Shown: positions 1-12,760 of the stretch, piece by piece
Layout of the letters: each line of letters opens with the position of its first letter
Numbering within the stretch: the first letter of the stretch is position 1
Assembly (NCBI GenBank): GCA_021397835.1
Contig: JAJFZO010000609.1
Coordinates: 7,752,001-7,816,000 of the forward strand
Length of the DNA: 64,000 nt
Reading direction: 5' to 3'
Source of the DNA: Moringa oleifera
Taxonomy: Eukaryota > Streptophyta > Magnoliopsida > Brassicales > Moringaceae
Translations under genes and position numbers: made by a program
Notes under the pieces: model-generated
The model's input: only the letters and a program-made list of their open reading frames with translations
The model's database searches: none
What the model was told of the DNA's origin: nothing

Positions 1-3000
1 CTGAAGCTTTAAATGTGCTATAAGAATGAATGTAATTCTGCAAAATTCTCTATTTGTGACAATTATTATAAATATATAATGAAACATAATTTATGTATTA
101 GATTTTATTTTTATTTGTTGCTAAAATTTATAACTTTTGAAATAATTATATAAATTAATTTATTACTATGAAATAATACATATAAAACATTAATACGTAT
201 TTCATATTACCAATCAAATTTTTACATTTAAAAAATCATAAATTAAATATTATTTTATTAATTTAAATGAAATTAAATTTTATCTCAAATTATTAGAAAA
301 AATTAATAATAATTTTATTATTGAAATGTCTCAAGTGAACTCTTCACTCAATTTAGAGTGAATTGTCCAATTTAAATAATTTTTGATTCAATATCTATTT
401 TTGTGATTTTTTTAAATTTTTGACATACAAATTTTAAAAAATATGTTTTAAGTATTTTTAAATAATTTTTATTATGGTAGGTTCGATTTTTTTTATACAT
501 ATGAAAAATATTAAGTTAAAGTTTATTATATAAAATCTCAAATTTAAATGTTTCAATTATTAAATTTTTTAATAGAGTTTAATTCAAAAAAAATTATACA
601 TAAATATTGAATTTGTCACTTTTTAAAAATTAAAGTTTATTTGGTAAGGTGATGTAAACATCAAAATTTTATTTAATATTAAGTCAAACAAATTTATAAG
701 CTAAGTTTACATCAAACTCAATAATTTTAATTTGAATCGAACTCCAATTTGAGCTATCCAAACCCAGATGATTCCATATGGGCCCAATTAACTGGGCTGG
801 TTGGTAATCTTACTTAACAAGCATTAGTACTTATATGGATATTTAAAATTTAAAATTCATATTATATTTTGATGTTTTAATTAATGTTATTAGCTATTAA
901 AAGATAATAAATTTTGATTTGTTAAACATTTATTTTTGAATAATGTCCATGCTGATGGGAAAGTAAATGATGTATTATACATTTGACATAATGAATTCCA
1001 CAGAGTAATAAAGTTGCATTAAATGACAAAGCGGTTTACCATTTATGCTAATCAAGTGATAGAAGCTAGCCAAAGAGGAGAAAACATAATATAAATAAAA
1101 CCATTAGACAATAAAAGATCCATTGGAAATAAATTTATTTTTAATTAGTTAAAAGCTATTATTTTACATATTAAAATAATTTTTCTTCAATTATTACTGT
1201 AACATCATAGCATGTTTATAACCAAGATGAAATCTTTTGATGGTATGATATACACATGATATTTTTTAAAAACAAAAAAAATAATTTGCTTTATAATTTA
1301 TCATGTTAGCGAGAATAGAAAAAATAAAAGAGTATATATATATATATATATAATGAATTATACATGCTATTTGATTTAAAATTTGATGCATTGATTATAT
1401 CAATTGTATATTTAATTTTTTTAATTTGATTTAAATTAGATCTTAGTTTAAATTATTATAAAAATAAAAAAATTAAAACTATTTTTGTTGTTAAAATGCC
1501 TAAAAATAATTTAAATATATTCTATAATCTCTTTCAAGTCCATCTTTCACGTTTGAATAATTTTCAACTCACTTATTATTTTTTTATGATTTTTAAAATT
1601 TTTGATCATGTAAATGTAAAAAAGGTAATTCACTATTGAAAATTTCTAACTTTTTTGCCATAGTTGTTTGAATACTTCTTGACATTAATTTTAAGTAAAA
1701 GTCATTGCATAAGATTTTTAATTTGAATATTTATTTTTTTATTTTTGAAAATCTAAATTAAATCAAATTAAAAAATCATTTATATAATTAATTTAATTGA
1801 TATATTGAGATATAAAATTTAAAAATAAATATAATAAGATTTTTTAAAATATTTATTAAAAATTATTAACAGTAATCTTATTAACTCAATATACTCAATT
1901 ACCATGTATACGATGTGATATAATGGTTATAGAGAATTATTGATGTGAATAACCTCCTTTTTCATTAAGCATTCAAAAAATATATAATCCATCATGATAA
2001 CAAAAACTTGATTTTAATTAAATCATTAATTTTAAAAAAAAATTAATATTATTTTTATCTAAGAATAAAAAATCAAAATAGATAAAAATTGAAATAAACT
2101 GGAATCAGATTCAAAATAAATTATTTATTTGACCTTTAAGAATTAGAATCAAAATCTCATTCATACATTTAGTTCGATCTGAAATTAGAATGAAACATTA
2201 AAAATTTATGTGTACACATTTAAGTAGATTTATGTATTTTTGATTGAGAAAAAAATTATGATATATTTTAATAATTATTATAATATTACAAAAACATAAA
2301 TAAATATTACTTATAATTATATTTTTATAAAATATATTAAAAATAAAAACTAAACATTGATTTTTTGTCTCAATAATTAATATATATATATATATATTTA
2401 AAATGAATAATGAATCTATGTTATGTACTAACCTCTAATCATAAGTAATAATATATAATTATTCATCAATAGAGTTTTAAATCATAAATATAAAATAAGT
2501 TTTAAGTTATAAATATAAAATAAATTTTAAATCATAAATATAAAATATATGAAATGTAACATAATAATTTAATTTAAAAATAAAAATAAAAATAATATAA
2601 ATCGCTTCTTGATGTAGTGATATAAGAGATTTAATGATTTACATTACTCAACATTTGGTTAATTCAATCTAAAACTGAATCAAATTTTTTTTGTTGATTT
2701 AATTGATAATTAAATAAATTAAAAATTTATTTAAACTCAAATTTTATATTTTTAAGTAAAAAATTAATTTTATTAATAATATTAATAAAATTAATTAATC
2801 GTTAAAATTAAAATTTATTTTTTGATTAATTTGATTAAAAAAATTTAATCCAATAAATCAATTTTTTCGATGTTAATGGAATTAGGCTCACCGTTACTCC
2901 CTACTCAAGGGGTTCAAGATTGAAGTGACAATGTAGGCAGGTGAGCTTTTTTTCCATCACATTTTTCTTCCCCAGAAAAATTGCTCTCTTTTCCCTCTAT

Positions 3001-3500
3001 ACAAAAAAAGAAAAAAGAAAAGCAATCTGATGAATATTTGGGTTTGTCATTTCTATTAATTTCTCAATCTCAAATTTATACGGTAATTTTACTCATATTT
3101 GATGATAAAAACAAATAAAAATATGTGCAATTTATTTTAATTTTATACTTTGATTTTTTATTCTTGATTAATAAACACATCATAAATCAATTCAAAAATA
3201 ATATCTATAAAAAATTCAAGTATCGAAAAGTGAACAATTACAAATATTTTTTGTTATACACTTTAACATTAATATTAATTTTAAAAATCAAATCAGTAAA
3301 TGTTCTATATCTTTATAAATATATATTTGGATATTATATCATCTACTTTGTTGATTTTTTGAAAAGAAACTTGTCATCTGTAAATAATATTAAGTTATAA
3401 AAACATATATTAAAATTAATTAGTTTAGGTATCAAATGAATTACATTTTTGAAGAAAAATGCATAAAGATAACGATAAAAGAGATGATTATCAAAGAGAT
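1..3500. other. AT-rich gene-free intergenic DNA
   Basis: No credible gene is visible here. The sequence is strongly AT-rich with stops in all frames; the longest open frames encode low-complexity Ile/Asn/Lys/Phe strings. Short (TA)n tracts lie at 1333-1352 and 2381-2398. The stretch around 500-640 resembles the AT-rich dispersed repeat seen again near 25, 44-46, 57, 60 and 63 kb. A less AT-rich patch at 2880-2960 matches nothing I recognise. Confidence 0.7.
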
Positions 3501-3556
3501 TATTGATATAATTAACCTTAACAAAAGTAAATATGGTGTGATGCAAGCTGGAGGAC

Positions 3557-3672
3557 GCCACGTGGCATAGCTCCACGTGGGAAGCCATAACTGACTGAAG
3601 AAACAGAAAACGAGAAGTCATGGAGGGAATCCCGTCACGCACGTGTCGTCCTCTGTACGGATGATGACGTGC
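3557..3672 (+). promoter_or_regulatory. Cluster of ACGT-core (G-box/ABRE-like) elements upstream of the RING gene
   Basis: A perfect palindromic G-box, GCCACGTGGC, lies at 3557-3566 and a second, CCACGTGG, at 3573-3580. An ABRE-like CACGTGTC is at 3640-3647, and a TGACGTGC is at about 3665-3672. Four ACGT cores within about 115 bp lie roughly 370-490 bp before the RING gene ATG. In plants such clusters are bound by bZIP and bHLH factors (ABA or light responses). Function here is inferred from motif density only. Confidence 0.5.
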
Positions 3673-3934
3673 ATCCCAGAATAAAAAACAAAAATCAGAA
3701 AAAAAGAAAAAAAAAGAAAAAAAAAAAGAAAAACACACTAGTGCCCGTCACCGACTCTCTCGCGCATTTTCTTCCTTGCCTCGCCAGCAGCTACTGTTCT
3801 CTTTTCTTCTCTCTCTCTTTCTTTCTGTGCGCGTGGAAAGATTTTTAGTGACCGTACGACCGATAGAGAGACCAGTTGTCCGCTGCGTGCTGCTTTATCA
3901 TCGCGACACCACAGAGACAGAGAAAGCTCGACTA

Positions 3935-3942
3935 AAACCCTA
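3935..3942 (+). promoter_or_regulatory. Telo-box (AAACCCTA) in the 5' leader of the RING gene
   Basis: The sequence AAACCCTA lies about 100 bp upstream of the ATG at 4043, in a leader that also carries CT-rich runs. Telo-boxes are common near transcription starts of plant housekeeping genes. The same motif occurs in the leaders of the MUSTANG and UBP22 genes in this window. Confidence 0.4.
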
Positions 3943-4042
3943 GAATTTGCTTCGCCTTCTATTGGCCGTTAACTCACTTTTAGCATTCTCGATCGTTTCC
4001 TTCCTAATTGCGTAATTAACTATATTTATTATTAATTAGTTA

Positions 4043-6143
4043 ATGGGGAAAAGAAAGCGAACTGAGCAGACCAGGACCAAGGCCAAGACCGACTCTGGCC
4101 CTCCTTCTGCGGGTACGTTTTTCTTATTGGGTTTTGACGTGTTATATGATCATGAGCCTTCTTTCTGGTTCCTCCGAGAATGTACACAAAGAAAGAAAAT
4201 GAAAGAAGTCGAATGTGGGTTTTTGATCTTCTGAACAAAATTGGGGAAATTTTGATTGAATCGGTTTAACTGAGGTGATTATTTCCATGGAAAGCTTACA
4301 ACTCTGATTTTTCATATGTTGATCTCTGTTTCATCAACTGTGAAATTGATCGTTAAGGGTTTATAGTTTTCTTTTTTTACCGTTTTCGTGTCTGTGTCTT
4401 TTGCCTTTATGATTTGCTTTCTCTTGATCTAGATGCTAATATTTATGCTTTTTGCGTTGTTTCCAAATCTGCTGTTTTCCTTTGTTTTGGGTTTTACCAA
4501 TTGATCAGTATTGGATTAGTAACTAATGCGATTTCCTTTATTATTATTATTTTTGGGGTTCTTCATACAAATTCTTTTTAGCAATCAAAAAAGTATTTTT
4601 TCTTTCAAATTGAAATTGAAATTGAATGAGTTTGGTGGTAATTGAATAAAAAAAGTGGAATTGGCAACTCCCTGAAAGGGGTCATCAAATGGAATGAGAT
4701 TAATTTAGCCAGGCATTTGCTTTGACAGACCTAGTGGTCACACTTTTTTCTTTTGTACATTAACTAACTGGGTGGCTTTGTGTTGAACATTTGCTTTAGC
4801 TTGTGATGTTGTCTTACTTGTATCTAAACTTCAAAATGACGTCACTGGGGATGTTTTCAGTTGTTGTTCTGCTATCCGTTTCTGCGAATTGGTGCCTTGG
4901 TGGTCTTGATCCTACTTTGAAATGAGGGAGAACCATTAATTCTTGCAGTATTTAGTTGTTCTTTCAACCCAATCAATCTGGTCATATTTAATAAAATAAA
5001 TCCTGCTCTTATTTATCGTAGATACACGATTTTTCTTTGAGAATGATCATTGTGTTCTATTTTTAATATTGCAGACAACATGCCTTGCTCTTCAGAGACA
5101 GAATCATTATGCAAAGAGGTTAAAATCTTTTGAATGTATTAAGTTGGCTTCAATTTCCTGTCCATTTTATTCAACCTTATTTTAATCAACGGAGAAGGAA
5201 AACATGGGTATTTGTAACTTTCCGATTTTTTTTTTTTTTTTGGGCTTGTGTATGAGAGGACTATGAATTTCATTCCCTTTGCTTTCATCTCTTTTGCCAA
5301 TGACCACAACAGGCTCACTACTTATCTTTTCTTGCAGAAATCTTTAAGGATAGTTGACTCTACTGAACTAAAGCCTCTCACATCCGGCATAGATGTGACA
5401 GATAATTCTGCAAAACTGTTCAATGCCCATCCCCCTCTTGCACATCATCATTACAATCTTAGCCGGTCAATATTCTTGAAGCGGTCACGACATTACTATG
5501 GGCATCAATACTCCAGGAGGAACTCAGGGAACAATCCCAATGCGTCAACTTCTCATGGCAAGACTCCTCCATCACGGGATGAGAGACTCTCTTTTAAGCT
5601 GGCTAGTCTATGCAACTCTGACACTGGATGTGGTGGAGGTGAGATTTATATATTATGTTATTTAAACCGCAGCATTGGAAACTAATTTTGTAAAATGAGT
5701 TTTTGGTAGAAATAATTGGAGTTACTTCCTTTAATTTTTGGGGAATTATACAGCAAACATTCTTGCTGCAGATATGGTTATGACATGGGCTTACTATACT
5801 TTCTTATGAGTTTAGTTCTTTTATTTCTTCAGAGAATAGGGAGAAGGCATTTAACAGGCCAGATAGAATTAGGTCCCGCTCCTTGGTAACAGATGCAGTG
5901 TCCTCTGATATGGTAAAGATGGTTTGTGGGATCTGTCAGAAGCTTTTGAGGCGGAAACCTTATATTCTTGGAGATGGACTGTCCACTGGTGAATATGCTG
6001 TTGTAGCAATTTTAATTTGTGGGCATGCCTACCATGCGGACTGCTTGGAAGAGAGAACATGTCTTGGAGATAGACGTGATCCACCTTGTCCATTGTGTTC
6101 AGGTTTGCTCTTGGAGATCGATCCCTCAAGGAGGCAGGACTAG
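4043..6143 (+). CDS. RING-type zinc finger protein, putative E3 ubiquitin ligase
   Basis: Four exons can be joined in frame: 4043-4112, 5075-5118, 5338-5638 and 5833-6143, giving 241 codons and a TAG stop. All introns are GT-AG. The C-terminal third carries a RING: Cys170-x2-Cys173, then Cys201-x-His203-x2-His206-x2-Cys209, then Cys224-x2-Cys227 (CPLC), the usual eight-ligand layout with an unusually long first loop of 27 residues. The N-terminus starts with a basic stretch (GKRKR) that could be a nuclear signal, and the middle is Ser/Asn/His-rich with no recognised domain. RING proteins usually recruit E2 enzymes for ubiquitin transfer; substrate and partner are unknown. The start is the first ATG after a CT-rich leader. 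The small 44-bp second exon is the least certain, but it keeps the frame exactly. The exact subfamily is not recognised. Confidence 0.8.
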
Positions 6144-6990
6144 TTCTAGTCCTACAGATGTTGAGTTTGATCTATAGTGATCATCTGGAAGAGACAGGAC
6201 ATACCAAGATGGAGAAGTTAGGTGGGAATGTAGGCAGTTGATATAACCTATAAGCTGACTGCTTCACAGGTTAGGATTCTACCTTGCTTGCTGTTAAAGA
6301 GCAATAGGCTCGATATTGCTGTGTATTGAGCTTTTAAGTTTCTGTTGGATGGATTCGAGGAAGCATCATGGTTTGTTTTCTTTTATTTAATGGATGATAG
6401 CTCCCGAGATACAGAGGTGTTATATGTTTTTTGTTTTATGTGATTTAATATGCCTCTGGTTTGGAAATGGAATCCAAAAATTTTTTGCACGTGAAAGTAC
6501 TGACCTTTGCAGGAACTATAGATTGTTAGATCCTTGACAAGGAAACAATGGGTGACATTGAGTTTTTTATATACCATCCAAAGATGATTTACAGCTCAAA
6601 ATCTTGTGAAGTTTTTGAATTATGTGCTCAGCCAAGATTATAAGTACATTTAATGTGTTCTCTATAACATGCTTGCCCTGCATCTAGAAATTCAAAAGAT
6701 TTTTGGGTGTATAAATGGTGATGCAAAGTCTCCCTGGGAAAGGAAATAATGGAAGTGGAATTAACAGCTTGTCAGCTGGTTAAGTTCCATGCTGTAGCAT
6801 AAATTGCCTGTTTTTCCTGCTGGCCCTTAACTGATTGTCATAATTTTCTTAATAAAAAATAAATGTTGTATGTTTGTATTAAATACAAGTAGCACTATGT
6901 TTGATTAGTTATCCAGTAGTTAAGATTTCTACACACTCTCTCATGTACAAAGAAATTTATGGTCACTCAAAGGTTTAAAAGAGTTCTAAA
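6144..6990. other. 3' UTR and downstream spacer of the RING gene
   Basis: Mixed-composition sequence without an open reading frame of interest follows the TAG stop at 6141-6143. It probably contains the 3' UTR of the RING gene and then intergenic DNA leading into the LINE remnant. No RNA gene or clear terminator signal was recognised. Confidence 0.5.
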
Positions 6991-7552
6991 ACCTTAAATC
7001 ACCTATCTTTCATCAATTCTATAGGGTTTTCATCCCTATATAAGTTTCATTGTTTTTCTTTTTCTCACATCATTCAAAAAATGAATAATGTAATGTTGAG
7101 ATTAGAAGCCTTTCTTCCATGTGACTTCAATTTATCAACCACCCATTTGGAAGCCACCCCCGTATGTTTCAAAACTGTTAAAATGTGCTTTTGGATAGGG
7201 TGGGAATATGAAGACAAGAAAATAGAACATCTATTAACTATGGTCTTACACATTTTCTAAAAATTATCTACATCCAAAAGTTTGCTTTATGTCCCTTTCA
7301 AGCAACAAGAGGAAAACTACTTTGAGAGTAATCCTTACCTTCCAAATTAACTTCCATGGTAATTTTTGTACCTTCTTGAGAGTTTTTAGTCACTTGAATA
7401 ATGATTTGATCAAAAAGTCCTTGGTTCAGTCCCCTGCCTTAAAAACATTATCTTCTTTTTGTTTATTATGTTAGGTTTGAATGCAGACATCCTCTAAAAA
7501 AAACTGCTTAAAGATTCCAACCTTTCAATTTTGTACATCTTTTTTAAATCTT
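6990..7552 (-). mobile_element. LINE (L1-type) fragment, 3' part, interrupted by a gypsy element
   Basis: The stretch at about 7290-7390 resembles 58,560-58,660, which belongs to a minus-strand LINE fragment with a readable reverse-transcriptase C-terminal region. Both contain a near-identical 'CTCCAAATTAACTTC' type segment in the same surroundings. The similarity to LINE sequence picks up again at about 12,220, directly beyond the gypsy element, so I read the two pieces as one older LINE split by a later insertion. No intact frame remains. Confidence 0.5.
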
Positions 7553-7736
7553 ACATTTTGATATGATTAATTTAATTTTAGCATTAATTAATTAAGTTAA
7601 TTTATAATTTTGTTTTCCAATTTTAGATGTAATGACCGGCTGGACATGTAGCATGTGCCACATCAGTATGTTTGTTAGTAATAGTTTGTCACAATATTGG
7701 AGAGAATTTAGTTATGGATTACACTAGAATTTGTTT
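7553..7736 (+). repeat. Left LTR remnant of a Ty3/gypsy element
   Basis: This stretch is a direct repeat of about 12,036-12,222. The best-conserved core runs from the TTTTCCAATTTTAGATGTAAT segment through the 'catgtgccacatcag' and 'gttatgga' blocks. The copies are clearly diverged, with many substitutions and small gaps, so the insertion is old. The exact ends and a target-site duplication could not be fixed by eye. The LTR is short (about 185 bp) for this superfamily, so its outer limits may be wrong. Confidence 0.6.
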
Positions 7737-10700
7737 AACCAAGAAGGAGCTATGAGCTTAAATTCAAGCTGAGTCTAAATAGTCTAAATAATAGAATGTG
7801 AGATGTTCCAACAAATCATGCACAACATGGATGAACTTAAAGGTAAAAACTCAAAATCAATCGGATTAATTGAGGCTAAAGAGAGAATTATGTTGGGAAG
7901 GGAAGAAGGAAACAAAAACTTGTCTTTATCTAAGACAATACATATTGATCTTATTAAGCCTTCCAAGATCTTGACCAAGTTTTAATGGCAATGATTTTAA
8001 AAGGATGGCCCTAAGATTGAATAGTTTTTTGAAGCAGATTAGACCAAGAAGATTGAGAAGGCTTGGGCGGCAATGATGCACCTTGATGGAAAGGTTCTTC
8101 AAAGGCATTTGAGATATATGAAAAAGTGAGGTAAGATTATTGCCATTGACTAGAAAGAGTACATGCTAGATATGCTAAATAGATGTTATTAAAATGAATA
8201 CATTGATCCTAACATATACATGTTATAGATAACTACTATGAGGAGTTTGAAATATTGTTGGATTAGTGCAACTACTTGATGAATATGCCATTATAGTCTT
8301 TTCCTTAGCAACCTCAAACTTGATATATCTTCCCAAGTACAAGTACACTACTCCAAAAAACTCACCCATGCTTATAACCTAGCCAAGAAATTTGAAGCCA
8401 TGCTTTATAAGATTCCTAAAAAGCCTTATGTAAGCTATAAGAATTCAATAGCCACTTACACTCAATGTAAACCTGACTCTAATTAAATTTGAGCTACCAC
8501 CACTACTTCCCACACATAAACTTCTCACCTTTAATACACTATCAAACATAATTGATCTTTCATACACTTAAACTGCTACTTTTAAAAATCCTATCTCCAA
8601 ATAAGTAAGAATCAGAAGCTTATTGAAGCAGATTATCCAAAGTACTTACCAAAGAAGAAAAGGATGATAGGAAGATATGGGAGTTATGTATGTGGTATGG
8701 AGAGAAATTCTCTAAAGAACACAAATTGCCTTAGTCTCAATTATATCAACTATTAGTTAATGGAGAGGATAATGCTATATTTGAAATAAGGAATAAGTTT
8801 AGTGGGGATAGTGGAACGAAAATGATAGAAGAAGTTAATGAAGAAGGACTAAAGCTTGTTATTTCACTATAGGCATTGTTGCGAACACGTGATTCTCAAA
8901 TAATGAGGATATAAGATACAGTCAAACAATTACCATTAGTGTTACTCATAGATTCAGGAAGTACACATAACTTCCTAGATTTATTTGTGGTTAAAAAGTT
9001 ACGGTTATCCACTCGAACAATGCAAAGGGTTAGTGTTGTAGTGGCCAATGGTAATCGAATGAGTGTTCAAGAAACTTGTAATGCAATCATATGAAAATCC
9101 CAAGGTCTTGACCAAAGCATTGATTTTTTGGTCATTTCTTTGAAAGTCCATGATGCAATGCTAGGCATTCAATGGTTGTAATAGTTAGAGCTTATAATGT
9201 TGGATTTTTTTCATTGACAATGAAATTTACTATGAATGGTTCAGTTGTACCTCTAAAAAGAATGACTACTGGTGAGGATTTGATTAAAGACTAAAAAATA
9301 ACTTAATAAAGTCATTTGACGTTCTGTTGGTCCTTGCATCGTATTGATGTTAGTTACAATAAAAAATTTTGAAACGCGTACCAATGAGTCTAAAAGGATA
9401 TTGCTAGTGGAGTTAGATGCTTTGTTATAACAATATATCATTTTTAAGGTTCCTACATGTTTATCTCCCTATAGACCTCAAGACTATAAAATTTCATAAG
9501 AGGACAAAAGCTAAATTGTTAAAATTAAGTAATACAAATACCTCACAATCTAGAAAAATGAGATTGAGAACATGATAAGTGAGATGAATTAAGTAAATAC
9601 AATCCAAGATAACACCAAATCATTTGCATCCTTTGTGATGTTAGTTAAGAAAAAAGATGGGTTGTGGAGATTATGTGTGGATTACAAGCAGTTGAACAAA
9701 CTTACTATTAAGGAAAGTTATCAATTCTCTAATTGAAGTGCTCTTAGATGAATTAACTAAGGTTAAGTATTTTTCAAAGGTGGTATCACTAGATAAGAAT
9801 CCATGAAGTTGATATTTATAAAGCAGTATTTAGAACTCATCATGGGCACTATGAGTTCTCAGTAATGCCATTTGGTCTCATAAATCATCCTCAATCTTTC
9901 AAAGGTTGATGAACTAGGTTTTTAAGCCCTATTCGAAAAGGCACATACGTGTGTTTTTTTGATAATATATTAGTATATTCCAAGACTTTAAGAGAATTTA
10001 TTGCATATTTAAACTACATTTGAGACATTACACTGGAATCAATTGTTTGTTAAATATCTTAATGTAAGTTGCAACAATACAAGTAGAATGCTTGTGTAAG
10101 TAATTAGTCCTTAAGGTATGACTATGGATGTTAAAAAGGTAAGGTATATTCAAAACTTGCCTTATCTAGAGCAATTAAAGAATTAAGGGTCTTTTTTTTT
10201 AACCTTAAAAGGCTAGTACAGACAATTTTAAGGCAATATAGGGTTATTGCATAACTTTTGACTACATTACTTAAGAAATGTGCATTTCAGTACAATGATA
10301 AAACTAAAGCTGCTTGGGACTAATCAAAATAAACAAGTGTGAAGCTTTAGTATTAACTTTGCCTAATTTCAATGAAGTTTTTGTTATAGAATATGATGCT
10401 TGAAGCAAGGTGAATAGGGGTACTGTTAAGTTGAAAAGGGAAGCCAATTGCCTTTTTCAGTAAGGTTTTTTTTATAAAATACCCAACATTATCTATCCAT
10501 GAGAAAGAAATGCTAGCCATATTGGTTTTTATGAAGAGATAGACTTTTTATTTGTTAGGGAGACATTTTTAAATTAAGACATATCAAAACAACTGGAGGT
10601 TTCTATTAGTTCGGAAGACTGCTACTCCTACTTAGTAACTATGGGTGATTAAGATGATTAAATTTGATTATGAAGTAATCCATAAGAAAGGGTTTACCAA

Positions 10701-12035
10701 CATAGTGGCTGATGCACTATTTAGATAACATTCACTTAAAATCAAAGCTCTCTCTGTGTTCTTTACTTACTTATTAGACATGATTAAACACTCTGGGACC
10801 GATGATGCTTCTGTTGATAAAGTGATTCATAAGGTTTAGGCGGTTTTTACAAAAAATATATATAGCCAAGAGACCATTTAAGAAAAATAGCAGATTACTA
10901 ATAGGTCATGATGATTTGCTAAAGAAAAAACTATTTTAGTTCTTCCACAATTCATTTGTGGGAGCCATTCTAGTATGGATGCTACCATGAAGCGACTAAT
11001 AACAATAGTTTAGTGGAAAGATATAAAGAAGGTAGTAAGACAGTTTATGAGGGATTGTGAAGTTTGTCAATGCTGCAAGTATGATCATGCTGCTCTTCTA
11101 TGGTTACTTTAGCCCTTATATGTACTTGAGGCAATGTGATCTATCATTTCTCAACACTTTATTAAAAGACTACTAGAGTTTCATGACAAAGATGTCATTT
11201 TGGTGGTAATAGACAAGTTAAGCAAAGTTGCCCATTTCATTACCCTTGCATTACTGCTATTAGAGTAGCCCAAGCTTTTTTGAATAATATATACAGGTTG
11301 CACGAGTAACCTTTAGTATTGTGTTTGACAAGGGCAACATTTTTTTGAGCCAATTTTGGCACGAATTTTTTTGATTACTAGAAACACAGCTAAAAATATC
11401 AACCTTCTACCATCCTTAAATAAATAATTAGACTGAGATAGTTAATAGAATACTAAAAACTTATCTCAAATGTATGTCGAGTAAAAGACCTCAAGATTTA
11501 GCCAAATGGATTCCATTGGCTGAGTGGTAGTACAATACAAAATACCACAGTTTAAACAACGTCATTCCCTACCAAGTTGATTATTGACTATTACCTCTTG
11601 CTCATAGGCCTTAGTTTTCAAGTGACTTAAACATTAAAACTATAGAAAGAAGCTTGTAAATAAGAGAGGCTGTTATTAAGCTTCTAAAGTTTCACTAACA
11701 AAAGGCATGGTAATAAAAGTAGTTGCTTACAAATTACAGTTACCCAAAGGAGCCAAACTTCATCTAGCTTCCATATTTCTCAATTGAAACGACATGTTGG
11801 CCATCATGTTGCGTAGTCTTAATTGATTCTTTTAGATGTTAATGGTGTTATAACCATGGAACCAGTTGCAATCTTAGACAAGTGTATTGGTAAAAGAAAA
11901 GGAAAAGTTATGATAGAAGTTTTAGTGTGATGGAGTAATTAGCTTCCCAAGGATTTGATTTGAGAAGTGTTATTTGATCTTCAACAATAGTTTCCATATT
12001 TTAATCTTAAAGGACAAAGATTAGTTCAAAGGGAA
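7737..12035 (+). mobile_element. Decayed Ty3/gypsy (chromovirus-like) retrotransposon, internal region
   Basis: Fragments of gag-pol occur in the canonical Ty3/gypsy order, broken by many stops and frameshifts. A gag-like region lies at 7800-8760. An aspartic protease with a DSGST active site is near 8950. A reverse-transcriptase block (KKKDG...CVDY.QLN) is near 9640-9710. The catalytic box is altered to FFDN at about 9955 (normally YxDD). An RNase H block (EYDA) is near 10,390 and its end (VADAL) near 10,710. An integrase zinc-finger half (DCEVC) lies near 11,050 and a core fragment (VVIDKLSKVAHF) near 11,205. After the integrase, 11,850-12,020 reads as the chromodomain-type tail (EP.AILD...W) of plant chromoviruses. 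A polypurine stretch (AAAGGGAAGGCAA) sits just before the right LTR. The element cannot encode working proteins. Confidence 0.85.
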
Positions 12036-12222
12036 GGCAATTTTATATAATTCATTTAATTCCAACATTAGTTAACTAAGCTAGTTCATAATTTTGTTTT
12101 CCAATTTTAGATGTAATACTTGGGCTAGATAAGTGGCATGTGCCATATCAGCATGTTGTTAGTAATATTTTATCACAATACTTAAGAAAATTTGGTTATG
12201 GAATATATTAAAATTCGTTTCT
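12036..12222 (+). repeat. Right LTR remnant of the Ty3/gypsy element
   Basis: This is the direct repeat partner of 7553-7736. It lies immediately after a purine-rich tract that fits a polypurine tract, as expected for the 3' LTR. Beyond it the sequence becomes LINE-like again. The divergence between the two LTRs indicates an ancient insertion. Confidence 0.6.
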
Positions 12223-12760
12223 TTCTTTGAAAATTTCTTTGCTATCTTGTCCATCTTATTTCTTTTGCTTTTATTCCTTCTTTTACCTTCTACATCATGT
12301 GTAGTAGATTACTGCTATCACATTCCATGACCCACCAATAAGTTATCTCACCAATTTATCTTTCATCAAAACTTCTTTATTATAAGCAAGAACATATAAG
12401 CTTGAAAGTTTCGTGTGAGGAACTTCTTCCCATGGCATCATGTCAAAATTTTATGTCAAGACACTCATTACTCTAAATCCTATATGCGATCTGACATCCT
12501 TCCACATTAAAGCTTAATCCCATGAGAATCCCTCCCTGGCATCCTTGCCTATCGATCCTTGTCTAACTTACATTTAGTCTTTACTAATTTCTTTAAAAAA
12601 TAATCATTTTTCATTATAATTTCTATAATGTCTTTTTTCTTAAGTAGTTGCTTAATAATCTCTCATCTCATTCAGTGCTATTTAAAGTTATCACCTCAAT
12701 TTCAATAAAAGAGTTGCTAGTGAACTTGCTCCAATTTCATAACTACACCCTTTAGAATGA
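12223..12760 (-). mobile_element. LINE fragment, continuation of the copy at 7.0-7.5 kb
   Basis: Sequence near 12,365-12,480 (attataagcaag...catcatgtcaaaat) aligns with 58,870-58,960 of the readable LINE fragment, in the same orientation. This corresponds to the region just after the reverse transcriptase in plant L1 elements. It contains many stops and indels and no usable frame. It supports insertion of the gypsy element into a pre-existing LINE. Confidence 0.5.

Noticed and set aside
3343..3738. 131-codon minus-strand frame
   Set aside because: Phe-rich low-complexity start comes from an A-rich tract; it crosses the ACGT promoter cluster and has no homology signal.
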